A stretch of DNA of 64,000 nucleotides from Hydractinia symbiolongicarpus (taxonomy: Eukaryota; Cnidaria; Hydrozoa; Anthoathecata; Hydractiniidae). Positions 1 through 10,562 of the stretch are shown here, in pieces. The stretch is from positions 21,928,001 through 21,992,000 of the forward strand of contig NC_079888.1 in the NCBI RefSeq assembly GCF_029227915.1, written 5' to 3'. Below the pieces are notes generated by a model, which worked only from the letters and a program-made list of their open reading frames with translations, had not been told where the DNA came from and searched no databases. The first letter of the stretch is position 1, and each line of letters starts with the position of its first letter. The translations under genes were made by a program, and so were the position numbers.

Positions 1-589
1 CGACTATACGGGCCAAGCCCGGGATTTACGGAAAATCGCGGGTTTTCGTTTGCCGGCGATTAAACCACATTCATTAAGCGTCGCATCAAAAATGAAAACT
101 TTTCTGAAAACTACAAGTCTCATACGTTTTAGTGGTGAAAAAATAATTTTAAAAATCGTTCGGGAAATGAGTTTACTACCTGGGTACTTTCTTTGTATAC
201 TCTTGACTATGCGGGCCGAGTCCGGGATTTACGGGAAATCGCGGGTTTTCGTGTGCCGGCGATTAAACCTCTTTTATTCAGCGTCTCATCAAAAATGAAA
301 ACACTTTTGAAAACTACAAGTCTCGTGCGTTTTAGTGGTGACAAAATAATTTAAAAATTCCTTTGGGAAATGAGTTTACTCCCTGGGTACTTTCTTTCTA
401 TACTTTTGACTATAAGGGCTGAGTCCGGGATTTACGGGAAATCGCGGGTTTTCGTTTACCGGCGATTAAACTTCCTTTATTCAGCGTCTCATCAAAAATG
501 AAAACATTTTTAATAACTACAAGTCTCATGTGCTTTAGTGGTGAAAGAATAATTTAAAAAATCGTTCGAGAAATGAGTTTACTCCCTAG

Positions 590-2213
590 GTACTTTCCTT
601 GTATACTTTTGTCTATACGGGCCGAGTCCGGGGTTTACGGGAAATGGCGGGTTTTCGTTTGCCGTCGATTAAAATTCTTTTATTCAGCGTCTCATCAAAA
701 ATGAAAACATTTTTAAAAACTACAAGTCTCATACGTTTTAGTGGTGAAAAAATAATTTTAAAAATCGTTCGGGAAATGGGTTTACTACCTGGGTACTTTC
801 TTTGTATACTCTTGACTATGCGGGCCGAGTCCGGGATTTACGGGAAATCGCGGGTTTTCGTGTGCCGGCGATTAAACCTCTTTTATTCAGCGTCTCATCA
901 AAAATGAAAACACTTTTGAAAACTCCAAGTCTCATGCGTTTTAGTGGTGACAAAATAATTTAAAAAATCGTTTGGGAAATGAGTTTACTCCCTGGGTACT
1001 TTCTTTGTATACATTCGACTATACGGGCCAAGCCCGGGATTTAAGGGAAATCGCGGGTTTTCGTTTGCCGGCGATTAAACCCCTTTTATTAAGCGTCTCA
1101 TCAAAAATAAAAACATTTTTAAAAACTACAAGTCTTCTGCGTTTTAGTGGTGAAAAAATAATTTAAAAAATCGTTCAGGAAATGAGTTTACTCACAGGGT
1201 ACTTTCTTTGTATACATTCGACTATACGGGCCAAGCCCGGGATTTACGGGAAATCGCGGGTTTTCGTTTGCCGGCGATTTAACCCCTTTCATAAAGCGTC
1301 TCATCAAAAATGAAAACATTTCTGAAAACTACAAGTCTTATAGGTTTTAGTGGTGAAAAAATAATTTAAAAAATCGTTCGGGAAATGAGTTTACTCCCTG
1401 GGTACTTTCTTTGTATACTTTTGACTATACGGGCCGAGTCCGGGGTTTACGGGAAATGGCGGGTTTTCGTTTGCCGTCGATTAAAATTCTTTTATTCAGC
1501 GTCTCATCAAAAATGAAAACATTTTTAAAAACTACAAGTCTCATACGTTTTAGTGGTGAAAAAATAATTTTAAAAATCGTTCGGGAAATGAGTTTACTAC
1601 CTGGGTACTTTCTTTGTATACTCTTGACTATGCGGGCCGAGTTCGGGATTTACGGGAAATCGCGGGTTTTCGTGTGCCGGCGATTAAACCTCCTTTATTC
1701 AGCGTCTCATCAAAAATGAAAACACTTTTGAAAACTACAAGTCTCATGCGTTTTAGTGGTGACAAAATAATTTAAAAAATCGTTTGGGAAATGAGTTTAC
1801 TCCCTGGGTACTTTCTTTGTATACATTCGACTATACGGGCCAAGCCCGGGATTTAAGGGAAATCGCGGGTTTTCGTTTGCCGGCGATTAAACCCCTTTTA
1901 TTAAGCGTCTCATCAAAAATAAAAACATTTTTAAAAACTACAAGTCTTATGCGTTTTAGTGGTGAAAAAATAATTTAAAAAATCGTTCAGGAAATGAGTT
2001 TACTCACAGGGTACTTTCTTTGTATACATTCGACTATACGGGCCGAGCCCGGGATTTACGGGAAATCGCGGGTTTTCGTTTGCCGGCGATTTAACCCCTT
2101 TCATAAAGCGTCTCATCAAAAATAAAAACATTTCTGAAAACTACAAGTCTTATAGGTTTTAGTGGTGAAAAAATAATTTAAAAAATCGTTCTGGAAATGA
2201 GTTTACTCCCTGG
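590..2213. repeat. Tandem 4-monomer higher-order repeat (812 bp, two copies)
   Basis: Bases about 590-1401 reappear at about 1402-2213 with an offset of 812 bp, exactly four monomers. Matching private variants include 'ggggtttacgggaaatggcggg' context with 'gccgtcgattaaaattc', then 'ctcttgactatgcgggcc', then 'gatttaagggaaatcg', in the same order in both copies. The copies differ at only a few bases. This pattern is expected from recent unequal crossing-over within the array. Boundaries are approximate because the neighbouring monomers are also similar. Confidence 0.85.
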
Positions 2214-3544
2214 GTACTTTCTTTGTATACATTTGACTATACGGGCCAAGCCCGGGATTTACGGGAAATCGCGGGTTTTCGTTGCCGGCGATTAAACCAC
2301 TTTCATTAAGCGTCTCATCAAAAATGAAAACATTTTGGAAAACTTCAAGTCTAATGCGTTTTAGTAGTGAAAAAATAATTTAAAAAATCGTTCGGGAAGT
2401 GAGTTTACTCTCTGGGTACTTTCTTTGTATACTTTTGACTATACGGGCTGAGACCGGGATTTACGGGAAATCGCGGGATTTCGTTTACCGGCGATTAAAC
2501 TTCGTTTATTCAGCGTCTCATCAAAAATGAAAACATTTTTAAAAACTACAAGTCTCATGGGCTTTAGTGGTGAAATAATAATTTATAAAATCGTTCGGGA
2601 AATGAGTTTACTCCATGGGTACTTTCTTTGTATACTTTTGACTATACGGGCCGAGTCCGGGGTTTACGGGAAATGGCGGGTTTTCGTTTGCCGGCGATTA
2701 AACTCCTTTTATTCAGCGTCTCATCAAAAATGAAAACATTTTTAAAAACTACAAGTCTCATGCGTTTTAGTGGTGACAAAATAATTTAAAAAATCGTTTG
2801 GGAAATGAGTTTACTCCCTGGGTACTTTCTTTGTATACATTCGACTATACGGGCCGAGCCCGGGATTTACGGGAAATCGCGGGTTTTCGTTTGCCGGCGA
2901 TTTAACCCCTTTCATAAAGCGTCTCATCAAAAATAAAAACATTTCTGAAAACTACAAGTCTTATAGGTTTTAGTGGTGAAAAAATAATTTAAAAAATCGT
3001 TCTGGAAATGAGTTTACTCCCTGGGTACTTTCTTTGTATACATTTGACTATACGGGCCAAGCCCGGGATTTACGGGAAATCGCGGGTTTTCGTTGCCGGC
3101 GATTAAACCACTTTCATTAAGCGTCTCATCAAAAATGAAAACATTTTGGAAAACTTCAAGTCTAATGCGTTTTAGTAGTGAAAAAATAATTTAAAAAATC
3201 GTTCGGGAAGTGATTTTACTCTCTGGGTACTTTCTTTGTATACTTTTGACTATACGGGCTGAGACCGGGATTTACGGGAAATCGCGGGATTTTGTTTACC
3301 GGCGATTAAACTTCGTTTATTCAGCGTCTCATCAAAAATGAAAACATTTTTAAAAACTACAAGTCTCATGGGCTTTAGTGGTGAAATAATAATTTATAAA
3401 ATCGTTCGGGAAATGAGTTTACTCCATGGGTACTTTCTTTGTATACTTTTGACTATACGGGCCGAGTCCGGGGTTTACGGGAAATGGCGGGTTTTCGTTT
3501 GCCGGCGATTAAACTCCTTTTATTCAGCGTCTCATCAAAAATGA
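2028..3544. repeat. Second 4-monomer higher-order repeat (811 bp offset)
   Basis: The stretch 2028-2733 is repeated at 2839-3544, offset 811 bp. Both copies hold the same private marks: 'cctttcataaagcg', a one-base deletion in 'ttttcgttgccggcg' (which accounts for 811 rather than 812), 'cattttggaaaacttcaag', 'ggctgagaccggg' and 'catgggctttagtggtgaaataata'-type endings. The 4-mer differs in composition from the one immediately upstream, so these are two independent local amplifications. Confidence 0.85.
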
Positions 3545-4743
3545 ATACATTGTTAAAAACTACAAGTCTCGTGGGCTTTAGTGGTGAAATAATAATTTAA
3601 AAAATCGTTCGGGAAATGAGTTTACTCCCTGGGTATTTTCTTTGTATACTTTTGACTATACGGGCCGAGTCTGAGATTTACGGGAAATCGCAGGTTTTCG
3701 TTTGCCGGCGATTAATTTTCTTTTATTCAGCGTCTCATCAAAAATGAATACATTTTTGAAAACTGCAAGTCTCATGCGATTTAGTGGTGAAAAGATAATT
3801 TAAAAAATTCTTCTGGAAATGAGTTTACTCACAGGGTACTTTTTTTGTATACATTCGACTATACGGGCCAAGTCCGGGATTTACGGAAAATCGCCGGTTT
3901 TCCTTTGCCGGCGATTAAACCACATTCATTAAGCGTCTCATCAAAAATGAAAACATTTCTGAAAACTACAAGTCTCATACGTTTTAGTTAAAAAAATAAT
4001 TTTAAAAATCGTTCTGGAAATGCGTTTACTCCCTGGGTACTTTCTTTGTATACTTTTGACTATACGGGCCGAGTCCGGGATTTACGGGAAATCGCGGGTT
4101 TTCGTTTGCCGGCGATTAAACCTCTTTTATTCAGCGTCTCATCACAAATGAAAACACTTTTGAAAACTACAAGTCTCATGCGTTTTAGCGGTGAAAAAAT
4201 AATTTAAAAAATCGTTCGGGAAATCAGTTTCCTCTCTGGGAACTTTCTTTGTATACATTCGACTATACGGGCCAAGTCTGGGATTTACAGGAAATCGCGG
4301 GTTTTCTTTTGCCGGCGATTAAACTTCTTTTATTCAGCGTCTCATCAAAAATGAAAACATTTTTGAAAGCTACAAGTCTTATGCGTTTTAGTGGTAAAAA
4401 AAATAATTTAAAAAATAGTTCGGGAAATAAGTTTACTCCCTGGGTACTTTCTTTGTATACTTTTGACTATACGGGCCGAGTCCAGGATTTACGGGAAATC
4501 GCGGGTTTTCGTTTGCCTGCGATTAAATTTCTTTTATTCAGCGTCTCATCAGAAATGACAACATTTTTGAAAACTACAAGTCTCATGCGTTTTAGTGGTG
4601 AAAAAATAATTTAAAAAATCGTTCGGGAAATGAGTTTACTCCCTGGGTACTTTCTTTGTATACATTTGACTATACGGGCCAAGCCCGGGATTTACGGGAA
4701 ATCGCGGGTTTTCGTTTGCCGGCGATTAAACCACTTTCATTAA

Positions 4744-4764
4744 AGACAATTAATTCTGATATAT
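4744..4764 (+). repeat. Left terminal inverted repeat, TTAA element copy 1
   Basis: Begins AGACAATTAATTC directly after the TTAA at 4740-4743. Against the reverse complement of 6961-6981 it matches at 17 of 21 positions; the mismatches fall at positions 4, 11, 14 and 15. Confidence 0.75.
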
Positions 4765-4992
4765 GTCACAGCCAAATCTCGATATAGGTTACAGAAAATA
4801 GCAAAGTACGGTTTGTTTGTTACGTGGTGTCATTCGTGAAGAGTGAGCCAATGACATAAATTTTTAGGATCTACGTACAGGGCGCTTTGGTTACACTCAT
4901 AACACACATAAAATTTGGTACTTATTACAAAATACCACTGGGTTTGTTTACAAAAGAGAACAGCCTCGACGTTGTTTGATGTTATTCTTACA

Positions 4993-5007
4993 GGTAGCTT
5001 AGCTACC
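4993..5007. repeat. Perfect short palindrome in the TTAA element, copy 1
   Basis: GGTAGCT-t-AGCTACC is a perfect 7-bp inverted repeat around a single base, about 250 bp inside the left end. The same palindrome is at 8048-8062 in copy 2. TAGCTA occurs at 5000, 5098, 6442, 6506, 6510, 6514 and 6566 in copy 1. The sites cluster toward the two ends, which would suit a subterminal protein-binding motif, but that role is inferred. Confidence 0.6.
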
Positions 5008-5110
5008 CTATAGCTTGATTTAGGATTATTCTAGCATTTATTACTTAATACTTAGTAAAATAGGTCAAGTTAGAATATTAAACTTTTTGGCCCTGGCTAG
5101 CTAGACTAAG

Positions 5111-5118
5111 TATAAAAG
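5111..5118 (+). promoter_or_regulatory. TATA-box-like motif in the TTAA element, copy 1
   Basis: TATAAAAG matches the canonical eukaryotic TATA box. It is followed by 'gacaaggctgagc' and, 71 bp downstream, by an ATG that opens an unrecognised 60-codon frame (5189-5371). The same motif is at 8166-8173 in copy 2. In AT-rich DNA such a match can arise by chance, so promoter function is only a possibility. Confidence 0.25.
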
Positions 5119-6477
5119 GACAAGGCTGAGCTTTTTAGCTCGGTTGAAAGTCAAAACTTAAGAGGAAAATTACATCACAGTTTTTAAAATGATATTGCAC
5201 ATATTTGAGAACACCTGCAGGAAAACTCATTGTTCATCAAGTTATCCCATATGGGTAATTATGGAAGATTTCTTCATAAAAAACATCAGAAACTTTTTCA
5301 TGTGGATTACTTTCACATTAACAAAAATTAAAATTTTTAAGATAAACTTTTGCGATTTTGTCATTTATTAGTTTCAAATTTCTCGCTGGAAATTTTTAAG
5401 GTTTAAAACCCATGTCCCACAGTAACTTTTTCATCCTTATCCTAATGTCATATATATACATAAGCTATGCAACATTTTTTGCAGGAAAATAAAAACACAT
5501 CAGAAAAAAAGGTTGTTATTAAAATATTATAAATTAATTTCAAACTGATTAGTCCCTGCAGCCATTTTGGTGTCAGCGGTGTGAAAAGCTATACTAAGTA
5601 AAACTCCTATTACTTCAGTAAAAATTGAAATATTGACTTGAAAGTTGATATTATATGTTTTTAGACCAGTTTGATGAAATGAACCCAAAAATTTTTTTTA
5701 CTGCTATCATAGTTTCTGAGTTCCTGAATTTAGCCATTTTTGGAGACGCCGATAAACTGACAAGCCATGTCTACAGAAAACATTCAAAGTGATTCTCAGG
5801 ATTTAAAATAATTCAAACAGATAAAATGTGTCCCAGGTTTAGGACCAAATACCTTATCTAGCACAGTGCCAAATACATAATCTAAATTTTATGCCGTATA
5901 AATACAAAGTGGTTAGAAAGTTATTTTTTTGTCCAGCTGGATCTGAAACACGTTCACTTGCACTAATCGCTCAGCCTGGTGCCACTTACAATTAATTTTT
6001 AAATATCCACAGGAACTTATTATGCAAAATGAAAAATGCTAAACAACTGTATTTGCTTTGCAGAAGTATCAATAGGCTTCGTCATAAGTCCTGTGAATGT
6101 TGGTTTATGAAAAATATACTGTATCTTTAATGCAATAAGCGCTCCAATGGATTTGTAACACATTACACTAAGTGTCCTCCGTGTGACACAGTTTACCCTT
6201 TACTAAGTCTTAACCTGGACAGAGACTCTGGGTCCTCCTGCTCCAAGCGAACATTACTTCTGGCTATACTTTCCCAAATTTTGTTATTTCATGAAAGAAA
6301 TCTGAAAATCTACAAAAAATTATTTATGAAAAATAGGTTCCCATTCGATAAAAGAAACCTGAACATTTGCAGAAATTTACTTATGAAATATAGGTTTCTG
6401 TTTGTTGTGATAACATATTTAACTAACATGCAATACCTAACTAGCTATATACTCAAGTCTTGACTGTTCACTGTTAT

Positions 6478-6499
6478 GGGGGGGGGGATGGGGGGGGGG
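6478..6499. repeat. Paired guanine tracts in the TTAA element, copy 1
   Basis: Ten Gs, AT, then ten Gs. Copy 2 has nine Gs, AT, then thirteen Gs (9533-9556). This is the most length-variable part of the element and could form a G-quadruplex on the + strand. Homopolymer length may also be a sequencing or assembly uncertainty. Confidence 0.85.
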
Positions 6500-6960
6500 T
6501 CCAAATAGCTAGCTAGCTATCTTTATTTAAAATGACAGAATACCTAGAAAAATCTTTTGTGTAGGTAGCTACATAAAATAACATATTCAGCTTTTGTACT
6601 TTATTACTTCATTGTTTAATAACAAATGTGCCCCTGGAGTGCTGACATGGTACTAGGTAGGTAGCTTAAAATCACAAAATAAGTATTATCCAGATGTGAC
6701 CATCTTTCATCAACAGGCGTTCCTGTTCTTTACTTCTCATTATGGGGTACCTCGAATTCTTGTAAATCCAATGAAAAAAAAATAATTAAGACTTCCTTAG
6801 CTTCCAACCGCATCTCGTTCATAAGTTTCAGCGCTGGCCAATATGATGGACAACATCGAGGAACCCTGGGTAATTTTGAAAAATGTTGTTCTGCCTTATG
6901 ATTTTCAGATTTTTGCTGCTGATATCAGCATATTTTAACCCTTGAGTGCCACACCACCGT

Positions 6961-6981
6961 ATATATAGGAGTTAATTATCT
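6961..6981 (-). repeat. Right terminal inverted repeat, TTAA element copy 1
   Basis: Its reverse complement begins AGATAATTAACTCC, pairing with the left terminus at 4744. The flanking TTAA is 6982-6985, after which the satellite continues in phase with 'gcgtctcatc'. Confidence 0.75.
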
Positions 6982-7798
6982 TTAAGCGTCTCATCAAAAA
7001 TGAAAACATTTTGGAAAACTTCAAGTCTAATGCGTTTTAGTAGTGAAAAAATAATTTAAAAAATCGTTCGGGAAGTGAGTTTACTCTCTGGGTACTTTCT
7101 TTGTATACTTTTGACTATACGGGATGAGACCGGGATTTACGGAAAATCGCGGGTTTTCGTTTACCGGCGATTAAACTTCGTTTATTCAGCGTCTCATCAA
7201 AAATGAAAACATTTTTAAAAACTACAAGTCTCATGGGCTTTGGTGGTGAAATAATAATTTAAAAAATCGTTCGGGAAATCAGTTTCCTCTCTGGGAACTT
7301 TCTTTGTATACATTCGACTATACGGGCCAAGTCTGGGATTTACAGGAAATCGCGGGTTTTCTTTTGCCGGCGATTAAACTTCTTTTATTCAGCGTCTCAT
7401 CAAAAATGAAAACATTTTTGAAAGCTACAAGTCTTATGCGTTTTAGTGGTAAAAAAAATAATTTAAAAAATAGTTCGGGAAATAAGTTTACTCCCTGGGT
7501 ACTTTCTTTGTATACTTTTGACTATACGGGCCGAGTCCAGGATTTACGGGAAATCGCGGGTTTTCGTTTGCCTGCGATTAAATTTCTTTTATTCAGCGTC
7601 TCATCAGAAATGACAACATTTTTGAAAACTACAAGTCTCATGCGTTTTAGTGGTGAAAAAATAATTTAAAAAATCGTTCGGGAAATGAGTTTACTCCCTG
7701 GGTACTTTCTTTGTATACATTTGACTATACGGGCCAAGCCCGGGATTTACGGGAAATCGCGGGTTTTCGTTTGCCGGCGATTAAACCACTTTCATTAA
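6982..7798. repeat. 203-bp satellite, block II between the two TTAA elements
   Basis: 817 bp, about four monomers. It starts in mid-monomer at the right TTAA of copy 1 and ends at the left TTAA of copy 2 (7795-7798). It contains the 3055-bp duplication joint near 7275. The monomers are type B with 'gggatgagaccggg', then the 'aaatcagtttcctctctggg' monomer, then B- and A-like monomers identical to those left of copy 1. Confidence 0.95.
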
Positions 7799-7819
7799 AG
7801 ACAATTAATTCTGATATAT
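7799..7819 (+). repeat. Left terminal inverted repeat, TTAA element copy 2
   Basis: Identical to 4744-4764 and directly preceded by TTAA (7795-7798). Confidence 0.75.
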
Positions 7820-10016
7820 GTCACAGCCAAATCTCGATATAGGTTACAGAAAATAGCAAAGTACGGTTTGTTTGTTACGTGGTGTCATTCGTGAAGAGTG
7901 AGCCAATGACATAAATTTTTAGGATCTACGTACAGGGCGCTTTGGTTACACTTATAACACACATAAAATTTGGTACTTATTACAAAATACCACTGGGTTT
8001 GTTTACAAAAGAGAACAGCCTCGACGTTGTTTGATGTTATTCTTACAGGTAGCTTAGCTACCCTATAGCTTGATTTAGGATTATTCTAGCATTTATTACT
8101 TAATACTTAGTAAAATAGGTCAAGTTAGAATATTAAACTTTTTGGCCCTGGCTAGCTAGACTAAGTATAAAAGGACAAGGCTGAGCTTTTTAGCTCGGTT
8201 GAAAGTCAAAACTTAAGAGGAAAATTACATCACAGTTTTTAAAATGATATTGCACATATTTGAGAACACCTGCAGGAAAACTCATTGTTCATCAAGTTAT
8301 CCCATATGGGTAATTATGGAAGATTTCTTCATAAAAAACATCAGAAACTTTTTCATGTGGATTACTTTCACATTAACAAAAATTAAAATTTTTAAGATAA
8401 ACTTTTGCGATTTTGTCATTTATTAGTTTCAAATTTCTCGCTGGAAATTTTTAAGGTTTAAAACCCATGTCCCACAGTAACTTTTTCATCCTTATCCTAA
8501 TGTCATATATATACATAAGCTATGCAACATTTTTTGCAGGAAAATAAAAACACATCAGAAAAAAAGGTTGTTATTAAAATATTATAAATTAATTTCAAAC
8601 TGATTAGTCCCTGCAGCCATTTTGGTGTCAGCGGTGTGAAAAGCTATACTAAGTAAAACTCCTATTACTTCAGTAAAAATTGAAATATTGACTTGAAAGT
8701 TGATATTATATGTTTTTAGACCAGTTTGATGAAATGAACCCAAAAATTTTTTTTACTGCTATCATAGTTTCTGAGTTCCTGAATTTAGCCATTTTTGGAG
8801 ACGCCGATAAACTGACAAGCCATGTCTACAGAAAACATTCAAAGTGATTCTCAGGATTTAAAATAATTCAAACAGATAAAATGTGTCCCAGGTTTAGGAC
8901 CAAATACCTTATCTAGCACAGTGCCAAATACATAATCTAAATTTTATGCCGTATAAATACAAAGTGGTTAGAAAGTTATTTTTTTGTCCAGCTGGATCTG
9001 AAACACGTTTACTTGCACTAATCGCTCAGCCTGGTGCCACTTACAATTAATTTTTAAATATCCACAGGAACTTATTATGCAAAATGAAAAATGCTAAACA
9101 ACTGTATTTGCTTTGCAGAAGTATCAATAGGCTTCGTCATAAGTCCTGTGAATGTTGGTTTATGAAAAATATACTGTATCTTTAATGCAATAAGCGCTCC
9201 AATGGATTTGTAACACATTACACTAAGTGTCCTCCGTGTGACACAGTTTACCCTTTACTAAGTCTTAACCTGGACAGAGACTCTGGGTCCTCCTGCTCCA
9301 AGCGAACATTACTTCTGGCTATACTTTCCCAAATTTTGTTATTTCATGAAAGAAATCTGAAAATCTACAAAAAATTATTTATGAAAAATAGGTTCCCATT
9401 CGATAAAAGAAACCTGAACATTTGCAGAAATTTACTTATGAAATATAGGTTTCTGTTTGTTGTGATAACATATTTAACTAACATGCAATACCTAACTAGC
9501 TATATACTCAAGTCTTGACTGTTCACTGTTATGGGGGGGGGATGGGGGGGGGGGGGTCCAAATAGCTAGCTAGCTATCTTTATTTAAAATGACAGAATAC
9601 CTAGAAAAATCTTTTGTGTAGGTAGCTACATAAAATAACATATTCAGCTTTTGTACTTTATTACTTCATTGTTTAATGACAAATGTGCCCCTGGAGTGCT
9701 GACATGGTACTAGGTAGGTAGCTTAAAATCACAAAATAAGTATTATCCAGATGTGACCATCTTTCATCAACAGGCGTTCCTGTTCTTTACTTCTCATTAT
9801 GGGGTACCTCGAATTCTTGTAAATCCAATGAAAAAAAATAATTAAGACTTCCTTAGCTTCCAACCGCATCTCGTTCATAAGTTTCAGCGCTGGCCAATAT
9901 GATGGACAACATCGAGGAACCCTGGGTAATTTTGAAAAATGTTGTTCTGCCTTATGATTTTCAGATTTTTGCTGCTGATATCAGCATATTTTAGCCCTTG
10001 AGTGCCACACCACCGT

Positions 10017-10037
10017 ATATATAGGAGTTAATTATCT
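10017..10037 (-). repeat. Right terminal inverted repeat, TTAA element copy 2
   Basis: Identical to 6961-6981 and directly followed by TTAA (10038-10041), after which the satellite resumes. Confidence 0.75.
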
Positions 10038-10562
10038 TTAAGCGTCTCATCAAAAATGAAAACATTTTGGAAAACTTCAAGTCTAATGCGTTTTAGTAGT
10101 GAAAAAATAATTTAAAAAATCGTTCGGGAAGTGAGTTTACTCTCTGGGTACTTTCTTTGTATACTTTTGACTATACGGGATGAGACCGGGATTTACGGAA
10201 AATCGCGGGTTTTCGTTTACCGGCGATTAAACTTCGTTTATTCAGCGTCTCATCAAAAATGAAAACATTTTTAAAAACTACAAGTCTCATGGGCTTTAGT
10301 GGTGAAATAATAATTTAAAAAATCGTTCGGGAAATGAGTTTACTCCATGGGTACTTCCTTTGTATACTTTTGACTATACGGGCCGAGTCTGAGATTTACG
10401 GGAAATCGCAGGTTTTCGTTTGCCGGCGATTAAACTTCTTTTATTCAGCGTCTCATCAAAAATGAATACATTTTTGAAAACTGCAAGTCTCATGCGATTT
10501 AGTGGTGAAAAGATAATTTAAAAAATTCTTCTGGAAATGAGTTTACTCACAGGGTACTTTTT

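Larger units (their letters stand above)
1..4743. repeat. 203-bp satellite array, block I
   Basis: About 23 head-to-tail monomers. The anchor 'tgggtac' falls at 181, 384, (587, as taggtac) and 790, a spacing of exactly 203 bp. Every monomer holds the same ordered blocks: 'actatacgggcc', 'gatttacgggaaatcgcggg', 'ttttcgtttgccggcgatt', 'gcgtctcatcaaaaatg', 'aaactacaagtct', 'ttttagtggtgaaa', 'aatttaaaaaatcgttc', 'gggaaatgagtttact' and 'gggtactttctttgtatac'. Monomers differ from each other at a modest share of sites. Two types are interspersed: A ('attcgac', 'ccaagcccggg') and B ('ttttgac', 'ccgagtccggg'). The block ends at the TTAA of a type A monomer, where the first TTAA element inserted. There are open frames of up to 121 codons, but 203 is not a multiple of three, so the frame shifts at each monomer; I see no coding constraint. 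Confidence 0.97.
4744..6981. mobile_element. Non-autonomous DNA transposon-like element with TTAA target duplication, copy 1
   Basis: A 2238-bp AT-rich stretch unrelated to the satellite splits one monomer at its 'cattaagcg' site. TTAA flanks it on both sides (4740-4743 and 6982-6985), whereas an uninterrupted monomer has a single TTAA there. The ends are imperfect inverted repeats, 17 of 21 positions matching, with core AGAYAATTAAYTC. TTAA duplication is known for piggyBac and Kolobok elements. The ends could equally be read as starting AAGA with a TA duplication (Tc1/mariner type), because the target is palindromic. The termini lack the CCC start common in piggyBac. No transposase is visible: the longest forward open frames are two unrecognised ones of 60 codons (5189-5371 and 6281-6463). 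Internal features are a TATA-like box, TAGCTA motifs, a short palindrome and paired G-runs. Its family is unknown. Confidence 0.8.
7799..10037. mobile_element. TTAA element, copy 2 (duplicate of copy 1)
   Basis: 2239 bp, co-linear with copy 1 along its full length. By eye the copies differ by four substitutions (4898 C/7953 T, 5955 C/9010 T, 6621 A/9678 G, 6938 A/9994 G), different G-tract lengths, and one A fewer in an A-run near 9831. TTAA flanks it at 7795-7798 and 10038-10041. The satellite flanks are duplicated too, so this copy came from unequal exchange, not from a new insertion. Like copy 1 it has no transposase; the same two 60-codon frames are present (8244-8426 and 9336-9518) and are not recognised. 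Confidence 0.85.
4221..10330. repeat. 3055-bp tandem segmental duplication carrying the TTAA element
   Basis: Bases 4221-7275 and 7276-about 10330 are tandem copies with an offset of 3055 bp. Each copy contains about 520 bp of satellite, the 2.24-kb TTAA element and about 300 bp of satellite beyond it. The offset holds in the satellite flanks as well as in the element: for example, 'aaatcagtttcctctctggg' begins at 4221 and at 7276. Copy 2 is therefore a product of duplication, not of a second transposition. The joint lies near 7275, where the sequence switches in mid-monomer from a 'gggctttggtggtgaaataata' monomer to the 'aaatcagtttcc' monomer. Confidence 0.92.

Noticed and set aside
599-907. 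Open frame of 102 codons, with close relatives at 1411, 10563, 13203, 14218, 15030, 16654, 19488, 23537, 42592, 42998, 43810, 44216, 46243, 48272, 51925 and 63394
   Set aside because: It spans one and a half satellite monomers and runs through satellite blocks in shifted frames. Presence depends on chance loss of stops, neighbouring monomers are interrupted, and no domain or start context is recognisable.
4249-4614. 121-codon open frames at 4249, 7304 and 12187, and 118-codon frames at 17872 and 21921
   Set aside because: These are satellite read-through frames lengthened by small indels (for example the 8-bp deletion near 18100). The copies are identical because the DNA blocks were duplicated, not because a protein is conserved.
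6281-6463. 60-codon frame in the TTAA element as a gene
   Set aside because: It is short, of low-complexity AT-rich composition, without a recognisable domain, and in DNA where such frames are expected by chance.
7799-10037. Copy 2 of the TTAA element as an independent transposition
   Set aside because: Its satellite flanks are duplicated with the same 3055-bp offset, so it was copied with its surroundings.
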